From: Entonaema liquescens
Lineage: Eukaryota > Ascomycota > Sordariomycetes > Xylariales > Xylariaceae
Direction of reading: 5' to 3'
DNA length: 64,000 nt
Assembly: GCA_902805475.1 (NCBI GenBank)
Contig: CADCSX010000005.1
Coordinates: forward strand, 569,501-633,500
Shown: positions 23,843-35,217 of the stretch, piece by piece
How the letters are laid out: every line of letters begins with the position of its first letter
Numbering within the stretch: position 1 is the stretch's first letter
Translations under genes and position numbers: made by a program
The notes under the pieces: generated by a model
Seen by the model: only the letters and a program-made list of their open reading frames with translations
The model's database searches: none
What the model was told of the DNA's origin: nothing

Positions 23843-25633
23843 CTATCGTCCACCCTGAGAAGCAATAGCCTCTTCGAACGCGCAAATCATTCCATCGTAG
23901 AGCTTATTAATATCTTCGGGTGCGCTGTCAGTCCCAGTCCAGATTATGCCAGCCCGCAGGGGAAATAGGATCTGACGGAGACTTTCGGCGAGAGGCTTCA
24001 CGGAGTGGAATTCAGGGGTAAATTCTTCCAGAATACCCTGAAAGTTATTCTGATCCATGTCGAGCAATTTTCGTACCTCCAGTTCGTCCCAGTTACCATT
24101 ACTCCATTGCCGGAGCCTGCTTGTCTCTGGGGGGCTCTCGGTGTGGTTCGTTATAATCGTCCAGAGGAAAACGTAAAAGAACGATTCTAGGTCGTGACGA
24201 TAAGTATGGTGCTCCCCCTTTAGAACGCCAATGGCCATGAATGGTCTGGTCCCGGTAATGCCAGGCTCTGTTTCTGATTTTTCAGTGAGTTCTATTGCGG
24301 AATCGAGGTCTATTAGAATTCCTTGGGGTTTTCCTTCCTCTTGACAATCTAGAATGACCATGTTTCCATGTGAAATATCTTGGTGAAGAACCTTGGCGTT
24401 GTCGTAAAGAGATCGGTGACACTTGATAGCGTCACGAAATACTCGAAGCAACTCTAAGAGAGATTGGAAAGTATGAAGAGGTCTGCCGACCGGGGAAGTA
24501 ATGACACATGCTAGGATACGATTTTGAAAGTAGTTGTCGGTTTCTTCTGTATATTCAGTAAGTCCGGCGGCATTGCAAGTAACATTCCGTCGTTGCTTCA
24601 TGCTAGCGAATTTTCTATGCGTCCCCCACCGGAGGCCTCGACGCAAATTTGCTGTACTATCAACTTCCTGATAATAGTCGAGAGAGACGGCGCCCCAAAC
24701 ACCTTTCTTCTCCGCCAGCCTTAGAAGCTCGTCTTCCGGGCGGTCCCTAGCCCAGCGCCATTTAAACTTCAAGACATAATTCCATCGATCCGAACCAGGT
24801 ACTTTAGCCCGGTAGCAGGTTGTTCCTGTGCCAAAAAGAGCTTCACGAGACGCAATTGGCTGGCTTTCGAGATAGAGCTTTCTCAAGGACGGCATCGATG
24901 CACTATCGGGGGTAATGTAGCTACCGCCCTCATCCGTCTCAATCGTGTTTGCTTTCCCTAGGTCCTGGTCTGTCATCCATTGGTAGCTGAGAAGGATAGA
25001 GAGGAACTGGATAAAATCTTTCTGAACATCGAATAAGTCGCTACAATACATTCCAGATCGATCAAAGACCCAAAGTTCGATCAGTGAACCGCGTATGTAG
25101 AAGCCATGTAAGAAAAGTCGCGTAGGTTGACTGGAGAAGACCTGGCGTGCGGACTGACAGAGACGCAATAGACCATCTTGATAGCAGACGCAATCACTAC
25201 GGTAGAACTGGCCGATAACCTGAACATGGTCCCATCTCGTCTGTATATTAGAGGCCGGCGGAGTGGGCATGATCAAAAGGAGGCATGTGCCATCCTTATC
25301 ACTCTCATGTTCGGGTGCTGCATGATCGCAAGATAAATGCCACGAACCTTGAGCTCCATCGAGTTCCCGTGATGTATAATTAGAAAACCATTGTAGAAAG
25401 CTATCGGGTGATGGAGCAGCTGATGGGACTGCACAGCGGCTATCAACTTTTCCGGCTAACTGAATTTTCAAATAAGAACCATCATGGACATATTGAAAAT
25501 TCCTGAAGTGCTTCTGAATAAATCCATTCATGGGACCATGCATGCGACCATCTATGTTGTCGAGGATATCTTGTTCGTCCGTAGCGGAAGCCGGCGAAGC
25601 TAAGGGATGGTTTATTACCTGGTGATTCTCCAT
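23843..25633 (-). CDS. FunK1-type fungal protein kinase-like protein
   Basis: An intronless 596-residue protein. The C-terminal half carries the degenerate kinase signature of the fungal FunK1 family (PF17667): catalytic-loop variant VLHQDISHGNMVI, metal-binding equivalent GILIDLDSA in place of DFG, then TGTRPFMAIGVL and HTYRHDLESFFYVFLWTI. The N-terminal half is the family's variable helical region (FSNYTSRELDGAQGSW, WDHVQVIGQFYRSD). FunK1 genes are expanded in fungi and frequently neighbour HET and STAND genes; their substrates are mostly unknown. Both HQD and IDLD keep the catalytic and metal-binding aspartates, so activity is possible. The start ATG at 25633 precedes a short disordered leader. 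Confidence 0.88.
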   Translation of the reverse strand: MENHQVINHPLASPASATDEQDILDNIDGRMHGPMNGFIQKHFRNFQYVHDGSYLKIQLAGKVDSRCAVPSAAPSPDSFLQWFSNYTSRELDGAQGSWHLSCDHAAPEHESDKDGTCLLLIMPTPPASNIQTRWDHVQVIGQFYRSDCVCYQDGLLRLCQSARQVFSSQPTRLFLHGFYIRGSLIELWVFDRSGMYCSDLFDVQKDFIQFLSILLSYQWMTDQDLGKANTIETDEGGSYITPDSASMPSLRKLYLESQPIASREALFGTGTTCYRAKVPGSDRWNYVLKFKWRWARDRPEDELLRLAEKKGVWGAVSLDYYQEVDSTANLRRGLRWGTHRKFASMKQRRNVTCNAAGLTEYTEETDNYFQNRILACVITSPVGRPLHTFQSLLELLRVFRDAIKCHRSLYDNAKVLHQDISHGNMVILDCQEEGKPQGILIDLDSAIELTEKSETEPGITGTRPFMAIGVLKGEHHTYRHDLESFFYVFLWTIITNHTESPPETSRLRQWSNGNWDELEVRKLLDMDQNNFQGILEEFTPEFHSVKPLAESLRQILFPLRAGIIWTGTDSAPEDINKLYDGMICAFEEAIASQGGR

Positions 25634-27185
25634 GGGGCCAATAGAACGTACTTCACTGTCCAGGGATTGGATGGAACTAGAGTCTATTCCAGTGAAATAA
25701 CCAAGGGTAGAGCCTAAGTACTAAGGAGTGCAAGTGTAAATTAGAATTAGAATCAGTTAATTGAAGTTTCTCATAGACGAGTGGTGTAAAAAGCACCCAA
25801 CACTCTCCCAGACAGCCGGGAAAAGACAAGTGGAACAATCCTTGATCGTCCGCCTCCTTACATCGGACCCTGTGATAACTTAAGAAAAACAAACAATAGA
25901 TAATTAAGTACACTTCGACCTACAGTCCACATACCTCTTCCATTTATTTTAGTTTTAGATAATTGTCTAGTATGGAATAGATCTAGCTATGCAGTCGAGA
26001 GACAAGTTCGGTTACATAAATGATAAGTATTTCCCCAAGCCTTACTCCGTATACTTCGAGAGTGTCTTATGTGTATTATGTTAAATAATTCGATAAGAAA
26101 ACACTAAAGAGGCCAGTAGGAAAAAGGAGACATAAAAGAGCCGGCGTGCTATGTCTTGGCTAAGTACATATCTGCTTTGGATATCATCCATGAAGATGAG
26201 ATAACTACTGCTACCCTCTCAATGTGTTGGGTTGAGGATTATTCATACGACATTTAAGACCTCACGAGAACTTGTCAGCATACTACGACCTGCAGGCATG
26301 GGCAGACCACGTGTAAGCACTGTAAGTAATATAAACATTGTAATAGCCATCCTATAGTAAATTATGTGAGTTATAGTAATGAGATCCGTTTCTGTCTAGG
26401 TGGGCGGGACATTCTTCCAGAAACTCCAGTTCATGATATTGTCGATCAAATTATCGTCACGTTCTAGTTAGGGGAATAACAAATAATTTATATTTAGTTC
26501 CTTTTACATTGCATTTAATTCATAGTGGTATTATTTACTTTTGAAGCAGTCGCCGATTGATATGACATGCGCTGAAAACTTGGTGATGCTCCCCTGGCGA
26601 TATAGGGGTAGTCAGTCAGCAGCGGTATGCGGAGAACATAGATTATCAAGAGGAAACTTTGGCACCATGGTACTTTGGCAACTATCTGTGGGCCTTTGGA
26701 GTTTTCACTTCGTAGTAGACTATAAAGCCGCAGACTGTTAAAAGGTATAATATGCAGTTTGGAAAAGTGGGCTAAGATGGTGGGAAAGGGGTGTTGGAGG
26801 CAACCGACGCTGTAGCCCTACAGATACATATATATGTAAGCAAAGGCATACATCTTTTGGGCAGGTGGGATCTTATAGCCAAGATACTGGAATCACCAAT
26901 CGTAGATGCTTCTCTTAACCTCGTTTCCTCCTATCGAACGGTGTCCCTCAGTTCAGCTCGGCCCCACCATTGGGGGCTATAAGCCTAATGCTAGGTACGT
27001 CGAAAGATGCGGCCTTCCTGGTATATATAATGTAATATAAGTAATACTATGCTACGTGACCGCTGCTTAAGAATATCTGTTTTAAAAAAGGGGAAAGAAG
27101 GCATAAAATTCTTCAAACCCGATACGAATTTGTGGCCATTTATATTTTATATACATATCTTAGAGTCATCTCCTCCTTACGAATC
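25634..27185. other. Intergenic region
   Basis: A 1.55-kb stretch separating divergent genes. It is AT-rich in parts and has a CACGTG palindrome near 26309. No gene, RNA or transposon was recognised. Confidence 0.45.
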
Positions 27186-29282
27186 ATGCGTCTTCTCAAT
27201 TCCCGCAGCGGGGAAATGAAAGATTTCATCTCGCGTGCCAATACTCCTCCCTATGCTATACTCTCACATACCTGGTATGATGAAGGAGAAGTCACATTCC
27301 ATGATTGGACCAGAGAGCCCCGGAAAGATGTTCAAGAGATGGAAGGCTATCAAAAGATAGACAATTGTTGCCAGCAGGCTATAAAAGACGGTCTTGAATG
27401 GGTGTGGATCGACACGTGAGTCTTGTTCACACATCGGTATATTTCAATAGATGTTAACTAGGATATAGATGCTGCATAGATAAGAGCAGCAGTGCTGAGC
27501 TCTCCGAAGCCATCAACTCCATGTTTAGATGGTATAAGAACGCGGCTGTCTGCTACGCTTATCTAGTCGACGTGGAAGAAGACCCCTTACTAAATACGAT
27601 CGAAGAGCAGCTTAAGAACAGTCGATGGATAACGCGTGGATGGACGCTCCAAGAATTAATAGCGCCGAAGGAAGTAGTTTTCTACTCTAAGAATTGGCAT
27701 GAGATCGGGACGAAGTCGAAACTCTCAGCTTGCATTTCTAGTATCACTGGCATTGACGAGATATACCTGAACGGTGCGAATGTCCATGACGCCAGTATAG
27801 CCCAACGCATGTCCTGGGCGTCACGTAGGAAAACAACACGAGACGAGGACATGTCATATTGTCTCCTTGGTATATTCGACGTGTATATTCCCCTTCTCTA
27901 CGGCGAGGGCGAACATGCTTTCCAAAGATTACAGGAGGCCTTGCTGAAGGCCTACCCGGATGACCACTCGCTATTCGCCTGGGGAACTGTCGTAGACCAG
28001 TTTTCTAGGTCCAAACTTACCGACGCCCAACTACTAGGATATGAACCGATCGAGTGGAAAGCCGAAGATGCTGAGCCACTCCTCAGACTTCTGGCCCAAA
28101 GCCCAGCTGATTTCAAGGAGTCAGGACGATTTGTACGCCACTGGAAGGACAACGAGTTCTTCCGTATATGGAATTCGTATGTAACATTTTCGAACCTTCT
28201 CGTTCCCTTCGAATGATCCCTAATTGCGTTCGACGTTCGAAATGCAGCAACTATTTACTTACGGAAATTATAATAGTTCACGTGAACCACCAGCCCTTAT
28301 TGGTTCCGCAATGCACGTCGATCTACCTATACTTTGGAATGGTGACGCTACTGGGAGACGCGACTGGTGCTCTTTTAGTGACGCTTCACGTGTCGGACGA
28401 CTTCGGGAAGTAGGAGCTGCGATACTAACGTGCGGGTATCAGGTCGAAGACAAATTTATGATAGTTGCAATTCCCCTCATCGCCTGTACCGGTAGCTACG
28501 GACGCACGCGAGAGATTGTTATGAACGATGCTATCACGCTTCAAAAACTCACCTACCAATACCTGCGTTCCAATTGCAAGAAAATGGTTATTGGAAGTCA
28601 GCCCTGCTATAAACCGCATTCAGGGGATGTCATCTTGAGGAGATTTGTAACTTCTGTAAGGTTCGCCACGTTCCAGACTCCAGACAACACTGCGAATCTT
28701 CAGGGCGTGTCTATTTTCCAATCGATACGTCCGGTACACGATTGTATTTTCACACTTCGATGTGAACACGATTCCTCGACGGGTTTGATGTTGGGCGTAT
28801 ACCGTAGAGGAGAGGGCAATATTGGTACAAGGAACTTGCATATTGTTCTGTTGCCCGTCGACTGCGCGGCTCCTAAAGAAACGCATACCGATAAAGGAGA
28901 TGAATCTCGAGAGGAAGCAGAAACAACAAAGCTGGTGGTCAAAGACCCCCAATTCAATAACACGACCGCAGCTCTAGACCATTTATATTCAAACTGGCAG
29001 AGCGCACCGTACCAGAAAACAATGGACTTCCATGATAAGTGGGAGTTAGAAGGTACCGGGTATATGCCCAGCGTACGCATCGTCACAGAGCGTGTGTACA
29101 TCGACGAGGACCCCGAACAGCCCTTCGATGTTGTAGATATAATAATACAGCCTAAGCTTAACCAACAACACTATGTTGATAAATTTGGGGGGAAAAAGGA
29201 GTATCTCGAGATGCGGCGGGCTAATGGATACGTTTGTGGCACTGGCGATAAATGGTATATACCCAGCAAAAGCAAAGACTGA
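27186..29282 (+). CDS. HET-domain protein of the HET-E/HET-D N-terminal type
   Basis: Three exons (27186-27415, 27469-28180, 28248-29282) sum to 658 residues. The N-terminal HET domain has MRLLNSRSGEMKDF, YAILSHTW (23-30), WVWIDTCCID (72-81, spanning the first splice), YKNAAVCYAYLVDV and GWTLQELIAPKEVVFYS. A helical continuation follows with DEDMSYCLLGIFDVYIPLLYGEG (DUF8212-like), then a beta-rich C-terminal part. There is no NACHT or WD repeat, unlike full HET-E. The second intron is uncertain: the stronger donor GTATGT (28177) gives the wrong frame, so I used GTAACA at 28181; a 1-bp indel is an alternative. The role is presumed non-self recognition and cell death. Confidence 0.85.
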
Positions 29283-29933
29283 AATTCAGGTTGATATCTT
29301 TCTTGCCCCTATCACCCTCCTCACACACACATCGTTACCTACATGTCAGGTAAATTTGCACTATAGATTGCTCGATATAGACACTTATATAAATAAGTCT
29401 CTCCGAGTAAGCTCTTATCTTCTGCTAGCCTAGATTACGAGGTATTCTAACTCGCACCTCTCGTTCCTGATAACAGCATGCCAAAAGTGAGGGGGCTACC
29501 TGCAAAGGCTGGTTATGCCCCCGTCACAAGGTAGGTCAGGATCCTTTGTAGAATTAGACCACTGTTGGCACCACGATGTGTATTTGGAGGTTGCTTACAA
29601 TATATCCTTCATAAATTGATTCACGGGACGTATCATAAGTTAGTACTTCAGGTTCAAGGGAATTTGGACCAACGAAATAATCAAGCTATTATTACATTGG
29701 GCATGCAAAACGGGAATGATTGTAAATCCATGATCCACAATCACGAAACGGAGCAGGACAACATTCAATGCATATACGAGACTTTATTGTCATTTTCCTG
29801 CCTAACCCCTAAACCAAGGTAATAAGGGCACCTCACTATACGCTATGGCATTGGTAAGAAAAACAGAGCCCATGTAAAATTACGCCCTTGATAGAGACAA
29901 TAGAAACCACCCTGAGAGAGCGAGGGACACGGC
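29283..29933. other. Intergenic region between convergent genes
   Basis: This stretch holds the 3' flanks of the HET gene and of eIF2-beta. No further feature was recognised. Confidence 0.45.
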
Positions 29934-30904
29934 TTAACCCTGCATCTTCTTTCTCTTTCCGATCTGGGCCGAGAAACCCGTCTTGATAGCGGTGACGGAC
30001 CGACGTGATCCGCACGAGTTGCATGTGATGAAGTAGAGACGGTTCTCTCCCTTGTTGAGTTCTGTGTCAGGAGATCGACACGTCTTGCAGGTAACATACT
30101 CGACTATAACTTGGTTAGCAATGCTACCAATAGCGCGGAGATACAACGAGAGGGAGACTTACTGATGTATTTTCGCAGAACGTTCTCGATCTGCTTCTGT
30201 TGGAATCGACCCTTGATGACCAATCGTCTGCTACCGTCGACGGAACCGTTTGTACCCAACTCGGCAAAGAGGTAGGCAGTGACGTGCTCCTCGCTTCGCT
30301 TCATTCGCTTGGTGATTTCCTGGATGTTGGCAAAGATAGTCCTCTTGTTGCCTTCACGTAGACACTGAGGAGGCGGGATCTTGTAGCTTCGCGTGCCGCT
30401 GGAGGCGTGATCGGGGTTCTTCTGAGCCAGTAGGCTGAAGAAGCGGCTGAGTAATAAATCGTAACTAATCGCTTTAGTCTCATCGTGGCTCCAGATGCCA
30501 GTGCCCTTCTCCATATCTCCACTTTGCTTTTCTCCCTTCGAGTCAGTAGCACCCTCTCCACCCTCCTTGTCGAGGTCGAGCGCGGCAATCTTGGCAGCGA
30601 ATTCGTCGCCTTCGTCAGCCTTGGGTGCCTTCTTCTTCTTTTTCTTCTTGAGGGTTAGATCCAAGCCACCAGCGTCAGCGGCCCCGTCAGCAGCACCGCT
30701 TGCCTCTTCTCCCTCGGCATCTTCAGCCTTCTTAGGCTTCTTCTTCTTCTTCTTGAGAAGATCGAGACCACCTTCTTCGGCAGGAGGGGCAGCGTCTTCG
30801 ACGGCAGCTTCTCGCGCATCAGTAAAAGCCTCAAGAGCGGCTGAGAGCGGCGGCGTACGGGGTGTATGGGACAGAGCAGTGTCCTTTGTATCTTCGGAAG
30901 CCAT
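29934..30904 (-). CDS. SUI3: Translation initiation factor eIF2 subunit beta
   Basis: Exons 30904-30163 and 30103-29934 (59-bp intron, GTAAGT donor, GCTAAC branch) give 303 residues. The N-terminus has two poly-lysine boxes (about 51-59 and 86-95), which in characterised orthologues bind eIF5 and eIF2B-epsilon; yeast and animal proteins usually have three. The core contains the eIF2-gamma-binding helix with SYDLLLSRFFSLLAQKNPD, then the domain with REGNKRTIFANIQEITKRMKRSEEHV and LVIKGRFQQKQIENVLRKYI. A C-terminal zinc ribbon has two CxxC pairs (CKTC and CNSC). The protein is part of the ternary complex delivering initiator tRNA. The ATG at 30904 is well supported by the conserved acidic leader. 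Confidence 0.95.
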
Positions 30905-32529
30905 GGTGACTATCTTGCCGTCGGGTTCAACAACTAAAGCTTCGGAATTGAAAACGACTGATTTTCGCTGTTTACGGTCGGGGATTGAGGGACGTTGTTC
31001 CTGCTGGTTATGATTATGTCAATAAAGAAACGTATAAACCAGACGTCGTAATGTGAAGAAATAAAGTAGATAAGGACCCGCCGGCCGGAGAAAGTCAGGG
31101 TTCGTTCGTGCCGAAATGGAATCAGATATCCAGGAGTTGAAGGTCAAATGTGGGAAGGTATGAGTAACTATGAATGTGTATGTGAAAGTATGACTCTTAG
31201 CGGTGGCTTGTGTCTCGGAATTTTCAATGTGGCTCCGCGAATAAAAAATAGTGGGGTCCACAATCGTACTTAAATCCTATAGAAATGGAGGGGCAAAATA
31301 TTGGTCTTATCGGATCCCCTCGTTGCTGGTAGTGGGGGGTACCTAAGTCAAGTACATGCAGGATGTACCAAAAAAAAAATAAAAAAGATAGAAGAAGAGT
31401 AGTGGTGACAGTGCGGCTGCAAATACCAGTTCCGATTGATAAGTGAAGTTAAAAATGATCAGGCAGATTTTGTATGGAAAGGATGTGAAAATAATGAGAC
31501 AAGTCAAATTAAACTTACAGCATCTGCTGCGTCTGTCGCATCCATGCTTGCTGTTTTCTATATTTGTCTTTTTCTTTATTGAGTCCCTTGTTTATAAACT
31601 TTGGTTGTGTGAAAATAAGTATCGACGCCTAAGAAACGATATTGATGTTGTAGAACAATGTCTGTGACGATCAAGAAAATAACAGTGGGTTGATACTAGA
31701 AATGGTAGAGATGGTGGTAGAAGCGTTGAAGAGGTTTTGTTAGTTATTAGATTCCTTTCTTAACTTTAGCTCGGCACGAGTGATTTTTTTGAGAAATGGC
31801 GGAAGTCGAGGTTGTTGAAGTTGGATAGATCAAAAAGAGAAAAAATTGGGAGCATAAGAAGATGCTATGACGTTTGAGCCCTACGATGGGAAACATATGC
31901 ATCAATTTGTTGCCTTCTAACTTTCTCTACCGCCCAGCCGCCTTCAATGGAGTACGTATATTCTAGTTTCGAGGGGTAAGGTTGCACTTTTGATCTTAAT
32001 CAACCCCAGTAGATACCTCAGTTACCCAACATGAGAGCCCTGAAGCCCCCTGGAACTCAGGGCTGATTGGCAGGTAGGACATGACTCAGCAGTTTAGCTT
32101 GTCTGACCACCCCACGTTAGAGCATCTCATCACCCCCCCACTATGAAGCAGGTTCACCAGTGATAGGCCAACCTTGATCGGCAAGTGTCCCAGGTATTTG
32201 ATTGGCTTTAGGGGGGGAGATACGTATTTCGGAGCTAATAGAGACAGAACCCCGGGATTAGCTTGCGTCCAACTTATAACAACTTCTACAAACAAAAACC
32301 AACATCATTTAATATTATACCGCATTCGCTGTATCCAACATCCAACCTAGGTTGTGTGCACTGGGGAGAAGCTAGCGGCCCCCCAGCTGGTGGAAATCCA
32401 AATGTATCAGATCTGTTAGCAGTATCGCCTAGTCCCGCCGCTTTCTTGCGAGCCTCAACCACCTCAACCACCTCAACCACGCACAGACAATCTTCAACCT
32501 TTCACTTCACTTCACTTCACTTTCGAATT
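30905..32529. other. Intergenic region, promoters of eIF2-beta and MIM2-like gene
   Basis: A 1.6-kb stretch between divergent genes. Simple repeats lie just before the next gene: CCTCAACCA-type units at about 32453-32480 and CACTT units at about 32502-32522. No gene or RNA was recognised in the rest. Confidence 0.45.
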
Positions 32530-32912
32530 ATGTCACTCTCCGGTTCGTTCGCGTTACCCGATACACCGGGCTCCGATAACGACGATATCGATTCCCTTCC
32601 TTCTACCTCCACTGAAAGCTTCGCAACCGATGACGATGATTTTGATGCGCAAAAGGAATGGGAGCAGAGCTTAGAACAGCTACAGCTCCTCTTAACTATG
32701 GTCTTAGTACCCTTTGCTGGCAAATATCTCGGCCGCAAGTTTGCCTATTGGAGTATGATCTCGAGTTGCTCTTACCAAGTGGCCTTATACTGACACTAGT
32801 CAAAACAGGTTGGGCGCGATATATGGAGTGGATGCATAATGTTGAAATCAAATGGACGAATAAAGCATCATTTAAAGCTTCGGGTGCAGTTGAAGCAGCG
32901 GCGACGCTCTGA
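32530..32912 (+). CDS. Probable mitochondrial import protein MIM2 (outer membrane)
   Basis: Two exons (32530-32752 and 32809-32912; 56-bp intron with GTATGA donor, TACTGAC branch and ACAG acceptor) give 108 residues. The N-terminal half is acidic and Ser/Asp-rich (SDNDDIDSLPSTSTESFATD). Next comes EWEQSLEQLQLLLTMVLVPF, a single hydrophobic segment, and then GKYLGRKFAYWSWARYMEW with a short basic C-terminus. This layout of acidic cytosolic tail, one transmembrane helix and a GK(Y)xGR(K) exit fits the fungal Mim2 family. Mim2 acts with Mim1 in the outer-membrane insertase for Tom20/Tom70-type proteins. Assignment is from memory of the family pattern, so the symbol is left blank. A conserved fungal single-pass protein of unknown role is the alternative. 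Confidence 0.68.
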
Positions 32913-34143
32913 TCGATCGGATTTCTGTACTACCTAAATTTTCGGAGAGAAGCTTTTTGCGGACATAGACCGGATGGCACCCTATTTGTGTATATAAGGG
33001 CATTACTATGGATACAGGAGATCATCGGTATGTGGCACCATGATGCAAGAAAGATATCAAATACCATCTCGGCAGCCCGTCCCTAAGTTCGGATACGTCC
33101 TGTGCTACTGTTAGGCCTTGATGATTCTCATCCGAGATAGCGAAATAAGAGCCTAACGGCAGTTCTTGGGAACCCTTTGGTGCCTTTGGCTTGAAAATAT
33201 CTTCTTCCGGGTTTATAGCGCGCCACGATGACAGGAGAATTGAATTCTCCTTGTCCAATTGTCGAACTCGCTAGATCGGTCTGCCCTGTTAAGACAAGTC
33301 ATAGGTAATCGTGACTAGCTGGATACCCAATAGCAACGAAGTAAGCCTTCCTATTTCAATTCTAGCCCACATCTCACTACCCATAGTACTTCTCTAAATG
33401 GTTGAAGCCCCGCTGCCCTCGCAACAAATATCTGTGATTATGCAGCTAGGTCTTCTCAGTGCTACAGATTCGTCATGTGTGTTGTTCCCAGCCTAGTTAT
33501 ACCCAATATGGGTTTTGTTATTATTAGAACCGATATTTGATCCCCTCTATCAACATTCAGCCGCAAAAAACCCATGTGAAATACCCAAATATCCATGAGT
33601 TACGATTAGAATTCGATTCAAAGGGTAACAACGCCTACACATCCATTACCAGACTAATCCTTCTTATTGGTATATGAGAAAATACCAACATGCGAGCTTA
33701 GGGTAATCGGCATATCCTCGTGGGTAACGTTTGGCTCTTGGCGCTATAGCGGTTTTTCGATAATGCCAAATTGCGATTAGACACCAAGTAGTCGTGTATT
33801 GACAGTAAAGTCCCACGTGTACGGCCTCGAAATGGGTGGGAGTTAAGGGTGAAGATATATTAAACAAAAGCCTTGCTTTGTTCCTTACCAGCGAGCTTGG
33901 GGTTCGTGTTACAGCACTATTTATTCATGAGCCTTGGAGATTCTCCTGTTTGCGTATATTCGAGTTGCCCGTTCGACTTCATATACCTACCGACAATCCG
34001 AATGGGCGGGTAAATATGTGTGCGAATTCTTCGCAACTATTCCAGATCCTAAGCAGTCAGAAAGCAACATCTACACAATAGCCCCACGAAATCGGACAGA
34101 AGACGACCCAATATTCGCATCATATACGCCGACATTTTCGAGC
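32913..34143. other. Intergenic region with a possible exon remnant
   Basis: Mostly featureless. On the minus strand 33258-33022 is open for 78 codons after a CTAG acceptor-like site and reads coherently (including FKPKAPKGSQELPLGSYFAI and LRDGLPRWYLISFLHH). I could not join it to any upstream exon and it lacks an ATG. It could be the last exon of an unrecognised gene or a pseudogene fragment. Confidence 0.3.
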
Positions 34144-35217
34144 ATGGCTCAGGTTAAATTCCCTAATCATGACCTGTATAAGGCCCTGGGAGTTAAGAGT
34201 AACGCTACTCCGGAGGATATTAAGAAGGCCTATCGAGACCTTGTAAAAAAGGTCCACCCAGATAAAGCAGAAGGTGGAAACACGCCAGAGAACAACGAAC
34301 GGTTCCAGCGGGTTTCGGAGGCATGGGAGATTCTCCGTGACGAGGTTCTGAGACGTGAGTACGATATTAATCGTAAAAGCGCCAAGAGTCTTGGTCATGA
34401 CAGCAGTATAGGTCCTAAGCGGCGTCGAAAGGAACGCAGCGGTGAGGATGAACATCACAGACCTCCTCGAGCCACTCCTTCTGATGAAGATACAGGGAGT
34501 TACGAAGCAAGGCCTAATAATCGCGCGAAGCCTTATTTCGAAGAATGGGGACATGACGTACCTAATGGTTCCAATAGCCCACGTGGTTCTAGAGCACATG
34601 GGACCGGACCGGAACCCCATAGGTATACCTCACCTTCCTACGGCACGCGCCCCTCTAGAAGGTCCAGTGCGACGCCAGAGGCACAGGCAACTCCTGGTAG
34701 ATCCTTCTCCAGCCAACGCGGGAGCTGCGACTCAAGAGACTCACCACATCGCGTTGAAAGCGCTGCGGACCGTTTAACTGCTATGCATATGAGAGCTGAT
34801 ATGAAGACACTTTACGGTGACCTCAATGTCGTATCCATGCAACTCCAGTTCCTCGAGAAAGGGTTCTACACAACACCGTTCAACATCTCGGAGCAGGAAC
34901 AACACCATTGGAACAAGCTTTACAACGACGCCAGTAGCACTCTCAAGATCCTTACCAAAACGTACGAGAGTTTGGATCGGTGGGTGGAGGATATCGAAAT
35001 GTCGAGAGACACGACGCGACCACCAGCTAGCGAGTTACCTGTACACTTTGCCTGTATCGCCGCCATGGCCGTCCTAATGAAATATACTGCGACGGCATGT
35101 GTTACCATCCAAAGTATGATTCTGACCTGCTCTTATGAGTCGCTACAACAACAATACTTGCACGAGCTCGAGGAACGAATGGAGATTCTGATAACGGCCT
35201 GCGGGAAGCTTCAATAG
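34144..35217 (+). CDS. J-domain (DnaJ/Hsp40) protein, class C
   Basis: An intronless 357-residue protein with an N-terminal J domain (about 9-72): HDLYKALGVKSNATPEDIKK, the HPD motif at 38-40, then RFQRVSEAWEILRDEVLRREYD. There is no glycine/phenylalanine stretch, zinc-finger or C-terminal substrate domain, so it is a class C co-chaperone that would stimulate an Hsp70 ATPase. The middle (75-210) is a disordered Arg/Ser/Pro linker. The C-terminus is a helical region (about 215-357) with MHMRADMKTLYGDLNVVSMQ and HELEERMEILITACGKLQ, perhaps a coiled-coil dimer or client-binding module. The ATG at 34144 is the first in this frame. Such J proteins, with helical C-terminal domains, are common in filamentous fungi but mostly unstudied. 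Confidence 0.85.
   Translation: MAQVKFPNHDLYKALGVKSNATPEDIKKAYRDLVKKVHPDKAEGGNTPENNERFQRVSEAWEILRDEVLRREYDINRKSAKSLGHDSSIGPKRRRKERSGEDEHHRPPRATPSDEDTGSYEARPNNRAKPYFEEWGHDVPNGSNSPRGSRAHGTGPEPHRYTSPSYGTRPSRRSSATPEAQATPGRSFSSQRGSCDSRDSPHRVESAADRLTAMHMRADMKTLYGDLNVVSMQLQFLEKGFYTTPFNISEQEQHHWNKLYNDASSTLKILTKTYESLDRWVEDIEMSRDTTRPPASELPVHFACIAAMAVLMKYTATACVTIQSMILTCSYESLQQQYLHELEERMEILITACGKLQ

Noticed and set aside
33664..33867. Minus-strand open frame upstream of the 33.0-33.26 kb fragment
   Set aside because: No splice joins it to the fragment, and its composition is not coding-like.
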